From Achromobacter xylosoxidans (lineage in GTDB: Bacteria; Pseudomonadota; Gammaproteobacteria; Burkholderiales; Burkholderiaceae_B), in the NCBI RefSeq assembly GCF_014490035.1, contig NZ_CP061008.1, positions 992,001 through 1,056,000 on the forward strand: a stretch of 64,000 bases of DNA. The letters run 5' to 3'. The position numbers and the translations under genes are program-made. This document shows, piece by piece, positions 36,015 to 47,438 of this stretch. A model generated the notes under the pieces. It ran no database searches. It was not told the origin of the DNA and saw nothing but the letters and a program-made list of their open reading frames with translations. Position 1 is the stretch's first letter. The number at the start of each line of letters is the position of its first letter.

Positions 36015-36397
36015 ACGCCGAGAACTTCCAACCCGTGGCCGAGTGCGGCTTGACCGCGCAGGCCGAGGCCGCGGGCTATCACCGGCAATGGCTGGTCGCC
36101 AACGATTCCGGGCAGTGGCTGAACCGCGCCCTGTGTCCGCGGCTGGCCGAGGTCTCGGTCGAGTTGCGGTTGGGCTACCTGGTGCTGAAGGCGCCAGGCA
36201 TGCTGCGCATGGACATTCCGCTGGACGTCATCGAAGACGACGACAGCGTGCGCTACAGCATGAAGGTGGGCGAGCAGGTAGTCGATGTGATCGACGAAGG
36301 GGAGCTGGCCGCGGCCTGGATTTCCAACTTCGTGCAGGTGCCTTGCCGCATCATGAAGGTACACCCCGACACGCCCGTGGCCGCTTGGCCGGCCTGA
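36011..36397 (+). CDS. Stand-alone MOSC N-terminal-like domain protein
   Basis: 128 residues overlapping the asmA stop (ATGA). The sequence resembles only the N-terminal beta-barrel half of MOSC proteins: WLVANDSGQWLNRALCPRLAEV, LVLKAPGMLRMDIPLD, then the QVPCRIMKVHPDTPV strand. The catalytic MOSC half with its cysteine is absent, and the downstream DNA belongs to a convergent gene. Either a true single-domain protein or an old truncation. Function unknown; molybdenum-cofactor sulfur transfer should not be assumed. Confidence 0.65.
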   Translation: MNAENFQPVAECGLTAQAEAAGYHRQWLVANDSGQWLNRALCPRLAEVSVELRLGYLVLKAPGMLRMDIPLDVIEDDDSVRYSMKVGEQVVDVIDEGELAAAWISNFVQVPCRIMKVHPDTPVAAWPA

Positions 36398-36419
36398 AGG
36401 GGCCGGGCGCAAGGGCCGC

Positions 36420-38523
<2,104 letters not shown>

Positions 38524-38581
38524 AGGAGCTCCGTACCGTTATAAGTGGTGTACACCATCCTCCGAAGCTCGGATTATTGAC

Positions 38582-39148
38582 CTATTTGCGCAATGCAGCA
38601 AATTCCAGCAGGTGGTAGTGGACCGCGCCTGCCTTGTCCTGTCGCAAGATCGTGAATCCTTCGGGGGCTTCGATGGGATTTTCCGCCTCTACGTAGACTA
38701 GCCCATGCTCGGTCAGAATGCCCGGCAGAATCGGCCACAGGCGCGGCAGCCAGCCCTGGCCGAAGGGCGGATCCAGCAGGATCAGGTCAAATCGGGACGC
38801 ATCCATGCGTTCAGCGACCTGCATGGCGTCGCCTACATGGATGCGTATCATGTCGGCTTTGAGCTTGTCGCGCAGTGTCCGCAGCGCGGACGCAGCGGTC
38901 TTGTCCCGCTCGACCATCTGCACATGCGCCACGCCGCGCGAGGCCGCCTCGAAGCCCAGGGCGCCGCTGCCGGCGAACAGATCCAGCACCTGCTTGTCGG
39001 CGAAATCGCCGCCCCACAGGTGATTGAGCCAGTTGAACAGCGTCTCGCGCACCCGGTCGGGCGTGGGGCGCAGCGTCTCCACGTCGGGCACGACAATGGG
39101 GGTGCGTCTGTATTGGCCCCCGACGATACGAATATACTTGTTACCCAT
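38582..39148 (-). CDS. rsmD: 16S rRNA (guanine966-N2)-methyltransferase
   Basis: 188 residues from the ATG at 39148; the longer frame runs antisense through the ftsY N-terminus. Rossmann SAM-binding motif LDLFAGSGALGFEAASRG (about residues 55-72) and the catalytic LLDPPFG motif are clear, along with RIVGGQYRRTPI at the start. The ATG shares two bases with the ftsY ATG on the other strand, so its promoter and ribosome-binding site must lie inside ftsY. Confidence 0.94.
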   Translation of the reverse strand: MGNKYIRIVGGQYRRTPIVVPDVETLRPTPDRVRETLFNWLNHLWGGDFADKQVLDLFAGSGALGFEAASRGVAHVQMVERDKTAASALRTLRDKLKADMIRIHVGDAMQVAERMDASRFDLILLDPPFGQGWLPRLWPILPGILTEHGLVYVEAENPIEAPEGFTILRQDKAGAVHYHLLEFAALRK

Positions 39149-40523
39149 GTTTAGCCGCTTCTTCAAGAAAAAATCCCCTCCGCCCGCCGCGCCGGTCCAA
39201 CCCGCGCCGCCGCCGGAGGCCGCAGACGCCGTAGCCGCGCCTGCCGAGCCCGCCGCCGTCCCGGTCACTCCCGCGCCGCCGGCGCCCGTGACCGCCGAAC
39301 CGCGCCGCGAACCCAGTATCGAACAGGCCGCCGCCGCACCGGCTGCAACGCCGGTTGTTGCGCCAGTTGCTGCGCCGCACGAGGCTCCAGCAGTAACGCC
39401 CGCGCCGGTTGCACCCGCAGCGTTTACGCCGCCACCCGCTCAGGCAGCGTCACCGGCACCTGTTCCGGCGCCAGCGCCTGCGCCGGTAGCGGCTCCCGCG
39501 CCTGTCGCGGTTTCTGCGCCAGTGGCGGCAACGCCTGCCCCGGCCGCCGCGCCTGCGCCGGTTGCGGCTCCGGCCATGCCCGCCGTCGAGCCCGCCGCTG
39601 AAGCCCCCAAGAAGGCTTCCTGGCTGTCCCGCCTGAAGCAAGGCCTGTCGCGTACGGGCCAGAGCATCGGCGGCATCTTCATCGGCGTGAAGGTCGACGA
39701 GAACCTGTTCGAGGAACTCGAATCGGCGCTCATTATGGCCGATGCGGGCCTGGAGGCTACCGAAAAGCTCCTGACCGCGCTGCGCGCGCGAGTCAAGAAA
39801 GAACGCATCGAAGACCCTGCCAAGGTCAAGGCGGCGCTGCGCCAGTTGCTGGCCGACCACCTGCGTCCGCTGGAGCGCGCCTTCGATCTGAAGCGCACGC
39901 AACCCCTGGTCGTCATGATCGCCGGCGTCAACGGCGCCGGCAAGACCACTTCCATCGGCAAGCTGGCCCACACCTTCCAGCGCCAGGGGGCCAGTGTGCT
40001 GCTGGCCGCGGGCGACACCTTCCGCGCCGCCGCGCGCGAGCAGCTCATCGAATGGGGTAGCCGCAACAACGTGACGGTGATCTCGCAGGACGGCGGCGAT
40101 CCGGCAGCTGTCGCTTTCGATGCCGTCAATGCCGGTCGCGCGCGCGGCATGGGCGTGGTGATGGTGGATACCGCAGGCCGCCTGCCCACGCAGCTGCACC
40201 TGATGGAAGAGCTGAAGAAGATCCGCCGCGTCATCGGCAAGGCGGATGCCGCCGCGCCGCACGAGGTGCTGCTGGTGGTGGACGGCAATACCGGCCAGAA
40301 CGCCTTGGCGCAGATCCGCGCCTTCGATGCCGCCATCAATCTGACCGGCCTGGTCGTGACCAAGCTGGACGGCACCGCCAAGGGCGGCACGTTGGCCGCC
40401 GTGGCCGCGGGTAGCCAGGGCGTGCGCCCGATCCCGGTGTACTGGATCGGCGTGGGCGAAAGCCTGGAAGACCTGCAGCCCTTCGTGGCCGACGAATTTG
40501 CCGGGGCTTTGCTGGCGGATTGA
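39147..40523 (+). CDS. ftsY: Signal recognition particle receptor FtsY
   Basis: 458 residues from the ATG at 39147. N-terminal MFSRFFKKKSPP is a basic membrane-targeting start; about 140 residues of Ala/Pro/Val-rich sequence follow where other FtsYs have an acidic A domain. The NG GTPase domain has IAGVNGAGKTTSIGKLAHT (G1), DTFRAAAREQL, VDTAGRLPTQ (G3) and TKLDGTAKGG (G4), ending with GVGESLEDLQPF. Receives SRP-ribosome complexes at the membrane. No ribosome-binding site is visible because the upstream sequence is the rsmD gene on the other strand. Confidence 0.95.
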   Translation: MFSRFFKKKSPPPAAPVQPAPPPEAADAVAAPAEPAAVPVTPAPPAPVTAEPRREPSIEQAAAAPAATPVVAPVAAPHEAPAVTPAPVAPAAFTPPPAQAASPAPVPAPAPAPVAAPAPVAVSAPVAATPAPAAAPAPVAAPAMPAVEPAAEAPKKASWLSRLKQGLSRTGQSIGGIFIGVKVDENLFEELESALIMADAGLEATEKLLTALRARVKKERIEDPAKVKAALRQLLADHLRPLERAFDLKRTQPLVVMIAGVNGAGKTTSIGKLAHTFQRQGASVLLAAGDTFRAAAREQLIEWGSRNNVTVISQDGGDPAAVAFDAVNAGRARGMGVVMVDTAGRLPTQLHLMEELKKIRRVIGKADAAAPHEVLLVVDGNTGQNALAQIRAFDAAINLTGLVVTKLDGTAKGGTLAAVAAGSQGVRPIPVYWIGVGESLEDLQPFVADEFAGALLAD

Positions 40524-40560
40524 GGCCCGGGGACCCGGCGCGCATGCGCCGGAAACAACA

Positions 40561-40586
40561 AAGGGACGGCGCATGCCGTCCCTTTT
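40561..40586. terminator. Bidirectional terminator between ftsY and the CYTH-CHAD gene
   Basis: A 10-bp perfect stem (aagggacggc 40561-40570, gccgtccctt 40575-40584) with TTTT on the plus strand and TTTGTTGTTT on the minus strand. A second perfect hairpin (ccggcgc 40535-40541, gcgccgg 40546-40552) lies just before it. Suits both convergent genes. Confidence 0.8.
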
Positions 40587-40601
40587 GCATTCAAGCCCGC
40601 A

Positions 40602-42260
40602 TCACTTCCAGAACGGTTTGCTGGCGGCCAGGTCGTCGAACGCTTTCTGCGCGTCGTCCGCCAGTTCTTCCAGGCGCGCGCTGATCCAGCCCAGGGCGAA
40701 CCAGGCTTGCGGGTGGGTGGCGGTACACGACTCGTAGTAGTCCTTGGCCACCGCCAGGTCGTTGATTTCGCCCAGCACGTCCTGCACGCGCGACAGAAGC
40801 TTGCGATAGCCGCGCAGCTTGCCGGCGGGCAGCAGCGATTCGGCGAACGCCAGGCTATAGCGCAGGCGCTTGCCGCGCTTGCGCAGTTCGTGGCGCGAGG
40901 GGATGTCCAGCGTCGCGAACTGTGTACCCTGGTCGGCCACCTTGCTATGCCAGCGGTGCAGGCGCCGCGCGAGCTGCTTGTGCAGGCGTTGCGGATCGGG
41001 CTCGGGCGCCAGCATCGGAATGATGGTGGGTCTGACGCTGGGGCCGGCCACGCCGCCCTCCAGCTTGATGGCGGGTTCGGGCGCGGCGTCGCTGGGCGTG
41101 CCGTTGGCGATGGCCTGGTTGTCCACGGCGGGCAGGGCTGGCGGCACATCCAGGCTCCATTCCAGCAGGTCCAGCATCCAGGCCTGGAAGGCCTTGCCGC
41201 CGGCGATGCTGCGCGCGTCCTGTTCCGGGGGCGCGGCTTCCATGGGGATCACAGGCATGCCCGCGCGCGTCAGCGCGGGCGCCACCGTTTCGTTCAGCAC
41301 GTCCTGGTCGCGGTTGGCGCCGAAGGCGGCGAAGTGCGTGCGCACGCCTTGCAGCAGAGCGTCGGGAATCGGCGCGATCCAGCCGTCGAACAGCTTCCAG
41401 GCTGAACGCAGGCGGCGCACCCCCACGCGCAACTGATGCACGTGTTCGGAGTTGCCGGCGCGGTAGACGCCCTCGGTGTCGACCTCGGCCAGCACGGCGG
41501 CGTTGCGCGCGATCTGGTCCAGGCATTCCGCGGCGATGCGCGCCATGGCCTGGGGCGCGGTCATGTCTTCGCGCAGCTTGACCGAAGCGGCACCGCGCGG
41601 CGCCCAGAATTGCGCAATGGCTTGCGCGCGGCGGGCTTCGAGATCATCGCCGGGAATCGCGTCGGCATCGGCCAGGCGCTGCGCCAGCTGGGCCAGCGCG
41701 TCGCCGCGTTCGGACTTGCTGCGCGGATCCAGCACCAGGCTGTGGCGCCGCTGCCAGCCGCGAGCCGCCGCGAAGATGGCGGCGGGACGGCCCGACACCA
41801 ATTCGAATTCCAGCTCGGAGATGGGCAGCTCCAACGCGCCGGCGCGCAGGATGCCGGTGTCGTAGGCCAGCTCCACCGTGCCGTAGCGCGTGCGGACCTT
41901 GCGCAGCAGCCGCTGCACGTCGGTTTCATAGCGCAGGCCCAGTTCGCCCTTGACGGCGGCCAGCGCGGCCTCGACCTCGGTGCCGGCATACACCGACAGG
42001 TCCAGCACCGGACCCGGCCGTGGGTGGTTGAGTTCGATGCGCGTGATGGCGTTGATGCCAGGCATCTTCAGCGTCTGCACCCAGTCGCGGCCTTCCTGGC
42101 GTAGCCGGATGGCGATGCGCGCACGCGCGAGCTCGCGTTCCGGCGTATCGAAATACATGGCGTGCAGGCGGATGCGGGTCGCCTCAAGCTGCTTGATCTC
42201 TCGCTGCACCGCCTGGCGCGAAGCCGCGGGCACGTGCAGTTTCAATTCCTGTTCCGACAT
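40602..42260 (-). CDS. CYTH-CHAD domain protein (inorganic triphosphatase-like)
   Basis: 552 residues. The N-terminal CYTH tunnel domain (1-200) opens with the metal/phosphate motif EQELKLH (ExExK) and has alternating charged strands (TRIRLHAMYFDTPERELA). The C-terminal CHAD domain (about 230-540) is helical with conserved His and Arg/Lys residues (HVHQLRVGVRRLRSAWKLF, RHELRKRGKRLRYSLAFAE), which binds polyphosphate. The family hydrolyses inorganic triphosphate or acts on polyphosphate granules. Single gene, convergent with ftsY. Confidence 0.9.
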   Translation of the reverse strand: MSEQELKLHVPAASRQAVQREIKQLEATRIRLHAMYFDTPERELARARIAIRLRQEGRDWVQTLKMPGINAITRIELNHPRPGPVLDLSVYAGTEVEAALAAVKGELGLRYETDVQRLLRKVRTRYGTVELAYDTGILRAGALELPISELEFELVSGRPAAIFAAARGWQRRHSLVLDPRSKSERGDALAQLAQRLADADAIPGDDLEARRAQAIAQFWAPRGAASVKLREDMTAPQAMARIAAECLDQIARNAAVLAEVDTEGVYRAGNSEHVHQLRVGVRRLRSAWKLFDGWIAPIPDALLQGVRTHFAAFGANRDQDVLNETVAPALTRAGMPVIPMEAAPPEQDARSIAGGKAFQAWMLDLLEWSLDVPPALPAVDNQAIANGTPSDAAPEPAIKLEGGVAGPSVRPTIIPMLAPEPDPQRLHKQLARRLHRWHSKVADQGTQFATLDIPSRHELRKRGKRLRYSLAFAESLLPAGKLRGYRKLLSRVQDVLGEINDLAVAKDYYESCTATHPQAWFALGWISARLEELADDAQKAFDDLAASKPFWK

Positions 42261-42602
42261 GGCGGCGGGCGTCCAACGGCAAAAGCCGAGATCTTAATCA
42301 AACGGGGAGGGCGATTTGATGACCGGTCATATTTATTTCACATGGAGCATAGACGCGTTTGCGGCGCATCAACAACTGGGGCGAAGGGCGCGCGGATCCT
42401 GGGCCGGAGCAGCGGACTGGCGCATTGGCGGCCGCGTGTGCTTGAGCGGATGTGCACTCTGAAATTACCCAGTTTCAGTGATATGCATGGTTACGGATCG
42501 CTTTTCTAATTGTAATCGGCGGGTTACGCGGCCCGCGCCATCCGATTCCACACGCGTCCGCATGGCGTCAGCCCGAGCGGGCCACGATTACAGAAGAGCG
42601 CC
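42261..42602. other. 342-bp spacer before the autotransporter gene
   Basis: Lower in GC than its neighbours at 42290-42350 and 42465-42520. Contains the dyad ATCAAA-N12-TTTGAT (42297-42302, 42315-42320) and, overlapping it, the perfect 12-bp palindrome ATGACCGGTCAT (42319-42330). The second AT-rich patch near 42490-42515 probably holds the autotransporter promoter, but no hexamer pair is convincing. Confidence 0.45.
42319..42330. promoter_or_regulatory. 12-bp palindrome ATGACCGGTCAT
   Basis: Perfect dyad in the spacer between the divergent CYTH-CHAD and autotransporter genes, about 60 bases from the CYTH-CHAD start. Could be an operator for either gene; the binding protein is unknown. Confidence 0.35.
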
Positions 42603-45600
42603 ATGAACCGTACGTATCGCATTGTCTTCAACCGTAGCGCGGGCTTGTGGCAAGTTGTAAGCGAGCACGTCCGTGGGCAAGGCAAGGGCGGCCGCCATGC
42701 AAGCAGATCCGCGCGCAGACGCCTGCCCTTCATGGCGATGCTGCTGGCGGCCCTGGGCGCGGCCGGCCAAGCGCAGGCGGGGCCGATGGTCACCTTTACC
42801 GGCGATACTACTTTCGCACCCTACTCAGGTCCAAATTTGGTGGCCTTCGCCCCGCTATATGTGGGCATATCCGGTGTAGGAACATTGACCGCCGCCGACG
42901 GCGGCCAGGTGACGATATCGCCGGGCTACACGGTGATTCTGGCCGACTCGGCCTCGGCTCAAGGCACGATCAACATCGGCGCGGCTCCTGGCGCTGCACC
43001 CGTGGGCGCGGGTTTCCTAGCGACGTCGCTACTCGAGTTCGGCGCGGGCACGGGTACGCTGAACTTCAACACCAACAGTTTTCACGACTTCGGCGCGGCG
43101 CTGGTCAGCAGGGATGCAGGCACGCATCAGCTCAATCACTATGCAGGCTCCACGCGGCTGGTCGGCGACAGTTCAGGCTTCGTCGGCAAGACCACCGTCA
43201 CGGGTGGGAGCTTGCAGATTCTCAACATTCTGGGTACCACCGAAGGACGTATCGATGCCGGGCAAGCTCCCGGCGCCACGGCCCGGGTCAGCGTGTTCAG
43301 CCCCGGTTCGACCTGGGCGCTGACGGACAACCTTTTTGTCGGCGGCGCCGGACTCGGAGAGCTGAGCATCTCCAGTACCGGTACGGTCTCGAACCAGTTT
43401 GCAACGGTGGCTGCTCAGCAGAACGGAGCGGCGAAAGTGACGGTTTCCGATGTCGGGTCGCTCTGGAGCAATCGCGCAACGCTGCTGGTTGGCACCGAAG
43501 GCGGGATGGGCAGCGTTTCGATTCTGGCGGGTGGGTATGTGACCAGCGTCGATGGCGTCGTCGGGCGCGAGGAGGACGGCAGCGGCGTCTTCCTGGTGTC
43601 GGGACGCGGCTCGGCCTGGACCAATAGCGGCGAGCTCAGGGTGGGCGATGTGTACGGTCGGGGCATTCTGAGTATCGAGGCGGGGGGCTTCGTCTCGAAC
43701 AAAGACAGCTATGTGGGCAGCGTGAATGGCAACGGCAGCGTCGTTGTCCGTGGCGCCGGCTCCATCTGGGACAACAGCGGCGCGATGATCCTGGGGTTCG
43801 GTACGGGATTGGGGGCGGGCACCCTGACGATCGCGCAAGGCGGCGCTGTCAACGTCGGCGCGAACGGTGGGGGGACCGTTTCGCTGGCGCAGGACCGGTT
43901 TTTTATCTTTCCCACCACCGGCACGATCAATATCGGCGCGGCGGCGGGGCAGCCGGCCGTAGGCGCCGGCACGCTCAACGCCAGCGCGATCCAGTTCGGC
44001 GCCGGTATTGCCACCGTGAACTTCAACCATACCGAGCCCGCGTACACGTTTTCGACGCGGCTGTTGAGCACAGGCGCCGGCACACATAGTCTGAACCAGA
44101 TCGCCGGTACCACGTTGCTGACGGGCGCCAATAGCTCATTCCGGGGCAGGACCACGGTGTCGGGCGGCAAGCTGGTGGTGCTGGGCCAGTTGGGAGGTTC
44201 GGCCGCCGTCACGGGCGGGGTCTTGCAGTACGGAGACGGCGCCACGGGCGCGGCCAACACCCTGAGCGGCAACCTGAATGTCTCAGGCGCCGGCAGCACG
44301 CTGGCGGTGCATCGGGGCGCCACGCTGGCGGTCACGGGCGATGTGGAAATGGCCGATGGCACCGTGCTGGACTTGATGGCCGGCACAGGCAGCCCGTTGT
44401 TGCAGGCAAACAAGCTCACGCTGGGCGATGGCGTGGTGTTCAGGTTGAGCGGCATCGCCGACAAGAGCGGGCTCAACACCGTGTTGATCGAGGCGCCCAC
44501 GGGCGGTATCGACGGTGATTTCGGCGCCGTCAGCGTGGGCGGCTTTACCGGAGAGGTCGACTATCTCACCGTCAACACGCGCAAGTCCGCGGACAACAAG
44601 CAGTACCTCGCCACCTACGGTCTGAGCTGGACCGCCAACAACAACCTGGCCCATGGCACTTTCACGCTGGCCGATGCGTCGAACCGGTTCACGCTGGGGG
44701 TGCCGCTTTCCGACCAGGCCGCCAATGCCGCCGCCGGTTGGGACGGCAAGAGCTTGACCAAGGCCGGCGCTGGCACGCTGGTGCTGCAAGGCGCCAACAC
44801 TTACAGCGGCGGCACGGCCATCGTAGGCGGCACGTTGCAGGTCGATCGCGATGCCAACCTGGGCGCTGCCGCCGGGGGGCTGCGTTTCGGCGAGGGTACG
44901 CTGGCGACCACCGCCAGCTTCGACACCGCGCGCGCCGTCACGCTGGCGCAGAGCGGACGTTTCGACGTGGCGGCGGACACCACGCTGGGCTTGACCGGCG
45001 CGGTGTCGGGCGCGGGGGCCCTGGTCAAGAGCGGCGCGGGCACGATGGTCTTGAGCGGCAACAATAGCCACGGCGGGGGCACGACGATTGCCAGCGGCAC
45101 GCTGCAGATCGACCGCGATGCCAACCTGGGGGCAACGGCCGGCGGCCTGGCCTTCGGCGACGGCACGCTCGCGGCCACGGCCACCTTCGACATCGCGCGC
45201 ACGGTCGCCTTGGCGCAGTCGGGGCGATTCGACGTGGCCACGGGCGCCACGCTGGGCCTGACCGGCGCGGTCTCGGGCGCAGGCGCGCTGGCCAAAAGCG
45301 GCGGCGGTACGCTGGTTCTCAGCGGCAACAACAGCTATAGCGGCGGCACTACGATCGCCGCAGGCACCTTGCAGGTCGCAAGCGATGCGAACCTGGGAGC
45401 AGCGTCTGGCGGTGTGGCCTTCAGCGGCGGCACGTTGGCGGCATCGGCGTCCTTCGATACCGCGCGCGCCATGACGCTGACCCAGGCCGGACGCTTCGAG
45501 GTGGCTGGCGGCGCGACGTTGGGGCTGGTCGGCGCAGTCTCGGGCAATGCAGACCTGATCAAGACTGGCGCTGGCACGCTGCGGCTGGACAACGCGGGCA

Positions 45601-47426
45601 ACGCCTATGGCAACACCCAGATCCAGGAGGGCGCGCTGATCGGCAATGCCGGGTCGATCCGGGGCAATGTCGATAACAACGGCACCCTGGTGTTCGACCA
45701 AGGCGCGAATGCAACGTTCGGCGGCGCCATCTCCGGCGGCGGCGCGCTGGTCAAGAACGGCGCCGGCACGCTGGGGCTGACCGGCGACAGCTCGGGCTTT
45801 ACCGGCAGCACCACGGTGCTGGGCGGCCGGCTGGCCTTGAACGGCAAGCTGGGCGGCGCGCTCACCATCGGCCAGGGCGGCGTGCTCGGAGGCCGGGGGA
45901 CCATAGGCTCGGGCGCCGGCTCGGTGGTGACGGTGGCGGCCGGCGGCACGCTGGCGCCGGGCAATTCCATCGGCACGCTGACTGTCGATGGCAATCTTGT
46001 CATCGAGAATGGCGCGCGCTACGCCGTGGAAACCAATCCGCAGGGCGCCGATGCCGATCTCATCCATGTCACCGGCAATGCCACGATCAATGGCGGCTCC
46101 GTCGCGCATATCGGCATCGGCGGCGGCTACGGGCTGCGTTCCGTCTACACGATATTGGCGGCTGATGGCACCTTGTCCGGCCGCTTCGACACGGTGACCT
46201 CCGACTATGCCTTCCTGACGCCGAAACTTGGCTATGACTACGGCGCCGGCCGCGTCTCGCTGGAATTGACGCGCAACGGCACCGCAATGGCTTCGGCCGC
46301 CAACACGCGCAACCAGAACGCCGCAGCGGGCGCCATCGACAGCATCGGCATGGCGGCGGGCAATGGGCTATACGATGCAATCGCCGTGCTGCCGGACGAC
46401 AGAGACCTGCTGCGCTCCAGCTTCGACCAGCTATCCGGCGAAATCCATGCATCGGCCAAGACCGTGCTGCTGGAGGACAGCCGCTACGTGCGCGACGCCG
46501 CCAACGAGCGCCTGCGTTCGGCCGCAGGCGCGGTCGGCGCTTCGGCGGCGCCGGTGCTGGCGTCCGCCGGGGGCGGCGCCCGCCTGGCTCCGGCAACAGC
46601 AATGGGACCCGCCAGCTGGATACAGGGCCTGGGTTCCTGGCGCCAGACCGATGGCGACGGCAATGCCGCCCAGGTCAAGAGCTCGACGGGTGGCTTTCTG
46701 CTGGGCGCGGATGCGCCAGTGTCCGACGCTTGGCGGCTGGGCCTGATGGCGGGCTACACCCGCACGGATTTCGATGTGCGCGACCGCGCGTCTTCGGGCG
46801 ACAGCGACAACTACCATCTCGGCGCCTATGGCGGCGGCCAATGGGGCGCGCTGGGCCTGCGCGGCGGGCTGGCCTATAGCTGGCACGACATCGCCACCCG
46901 GCGCTCGGTTTCCATGCCGGGTTACTCAGACCGCCTCAAGGCCAATTACGATGGCCGCACGGTCCAGGCTTTTGCCGACCTCAGCTATCGCATCGACACT
47001 AGCGTCGCCGCGTTCGAGCCGTTCGCCAACCTGGCTTACGTCAATCTCAAGACCGACGGCTACAACGAGAGCGGCGGCGCAGCGGCGCTGCGCGCAAGCA
47101 GCCAGACCACCGAGACCACCTACACGACGCTCGGCTCGCGGGTCATGTCCGGGTTCGAGCTGGGCGGCGCGCAAGCCACGGCCCGGGGATCGCTGGGCTG
47201 GCGCTACGCCTTCGGTGACTTGAAGCCCACAGCGACCCAGGCATTCTCCGCTGGCGATGCCTTTACCGTGGCCGGCGTGCCCATCGCCAAGAACAGCGCC
47301 GTGCTGGAGGCGGGGCTGGATGTGCAGGTGTCGCGCAAGGTGTCGTTCGATCTGTCATACCAAGGGCAGCTCGCAAGCGGGGCGCAGGACCACGGCGTCA
47401 GGGCCGGGGTGAGCGTGCGGTTCTGA
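42603..47426 (+). CDS. Autotransporter (type Va), passenger with beta-strand repeats
   Basis: 1607 residues. An extended signal peptide region (MNRTYRIVFNRSAGLWQVVSE) precedes an ordinary signal with likely cleavage after AQA at residue 59. The passenger (60-1330) is beta-helical. Residues 60-700 show irregular repeats of the type GxGxLSIxxGGxV and two GTxNIGAAxGxxxVGAG units. Residues 718-984 are three tandem 89-residue autotransporter-associated strand repeats (GAGTLVLQGANTYSGGT type). The C-terminal barrel (about 1335-1607) starts PASWIQGLGSWR and ends with Phe (GVSVRF). No protease triad or RGD was noticed. Probably an adhesin or self-associating surface protein. Confidence 0.92.
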   Translation: MNRTYRIVFNRSAGLWQVVSEHVRGQGKGGRHASRSARRRLPFMAMLLAALGAAGQAQAGPMVTFTGDTTFAPYSGPNLVAFAPLYVGISGVGTLTAADGGQVTISPGYTVILADSASAQGTINIGAAPGAAPVGAGFLATSLLEFGAGTGTLNFNTNSFHDFGAALVSRDAGTHQLNHYAGSTRLVGDSSGFVGKTTVTGGSLQILNILGTTEGRIDAGQAPGATARVSVFSPGSTWALTDNLFVGGAGLGELSISSTGTVSNQFATVAAQQNGAAKVTVSDVGSLWSNRATLLVGTEGGMGSVSILAGGYVTSVDGVVGREEDGSGVFLVSGRGSAWTNSGELRVGDVYGRGILSIEAGGFVSNKDSYVGSVNGNGSVVVRGAGSIWDNSGAMILGFGTGLGAGTLTIAQGGAVNVGANGGGTVSLAQDRFFIFPTTGTINIGAAAGQPAVGAGTLNASAIQFGAGIATVNFNHTEPAYTFSTRLLSTGAGTHSLNQIAGTTLLTGANSSFRGRTTVSGGKLVVLGQLGGSAAVTGGVLQYGDGATGAANTLSGNLNVSGAGSTLAVHRGATLAVTGDVEMADGTVLDLMAGTGSPLLQANKLTLGDGVVFRLSGIADKSGLNTVLIEAPTGGIDGDFGAVSVGGFTGEVDYLTVNTRKSADNKQYLATYGLSWTANNNLAHGTFTLADASNRFTLGVPLSDQAANAAAGWDGKSLTKAGAGTLVLQGANTYSGGTAIVGGTLQVDRDANLGAAAGGLRFGEGTLATTASFDTARAVTLAQSGRFDVAADTTLGLTGAVSGAGALVKSGAGTMVLSGNNSHGGGTTIASGTLQIDRDANLGATAGGLAFGDGTLAATATFDIARTVALAQSGRFDVATGATLGLTGAVSGAGALAKSGGGTLVLSGNNSYSGGTTIAAGTLQVASDANLGAASGGVAFSGGTLAASASFDTARAMTLTQAGRFEVAGGATLGLVGAVSGNADLIKTGAGTLRLDNAGNAYGNTQIQEGALIGNAGSIRGNVDNNGTLVFDQGANATFGGAISGGGALVKNGAGTLGLTGDSSGFTGSTTVLGGRLALNGKLGGALTIGQGGVLGGRGTIGSGAGSVVTVAAGGTLAPGNSIGTLTVDGNLVIENGARYAVETNPQGADADLIHVTGNATINGGSVAHIGIGGGYGLRSVYTILAADGTLSGRFDTVTSDYAFLTPKLGYDYGAGRVSLELTRNGTAMASAANTRNQNAAAGAIDSIGMAAGNGLYDAIAVLPDDRDLLRSSFDQLSGEIHASAKTVLLEDSRYVRDAANERLRSAAGAVGASAAPVLASAGGGARLAPATAMGPASWIQGLGSWRQTDGDGNAAQVKSSTGGFLLGADAPVSDAWRLGLMAGYTRTDFDVRDRASSGDSDNYHLGAYGGGQWGALGLRGGLAYSWHDIATRRSVSMPGYSDRLKANYDGRTVQAFADLSYRIDTSVAAFEPFANLAYVNLKTDGYNESGGAAALRASSQTTETTYTTLGSRVMSGFELGGAQATARGSLGWRYAFGDLKPTATQAFSAGDAFTVAGVPIAKNSAVLEAGLDVQVSRKVSFDLSYQGQLASGAQDHGVRAGVSVRF
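44754..45554 (+). repeat. Three tandem 267-bp repeats inside the autotransporter gene
   Basis: The same leucine codon in the (L/A)-x-K-(S/T/A)-G motif recurs at 44754, 45021, 45288 and 45555, exactly 267 bases (89 codons) apart. Each unit runs from a GAGT(L/M)VL strand through the DRDANLGA-like segment to LGLTGAVSGAG. Units 1 and 2 are the most alike. Exact spacing with no indel suggests recent unequal exchange or selection on length. Confidence 0.85.
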
Positions 47427-47438
47427 TTCGTCGGCGCA

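Noticed and set aside
44283..46109. 608-codon minus-strand frame opposite the autotransporter
   Set aside because: Shadow of the repetitive passenger; composition is artefactual.
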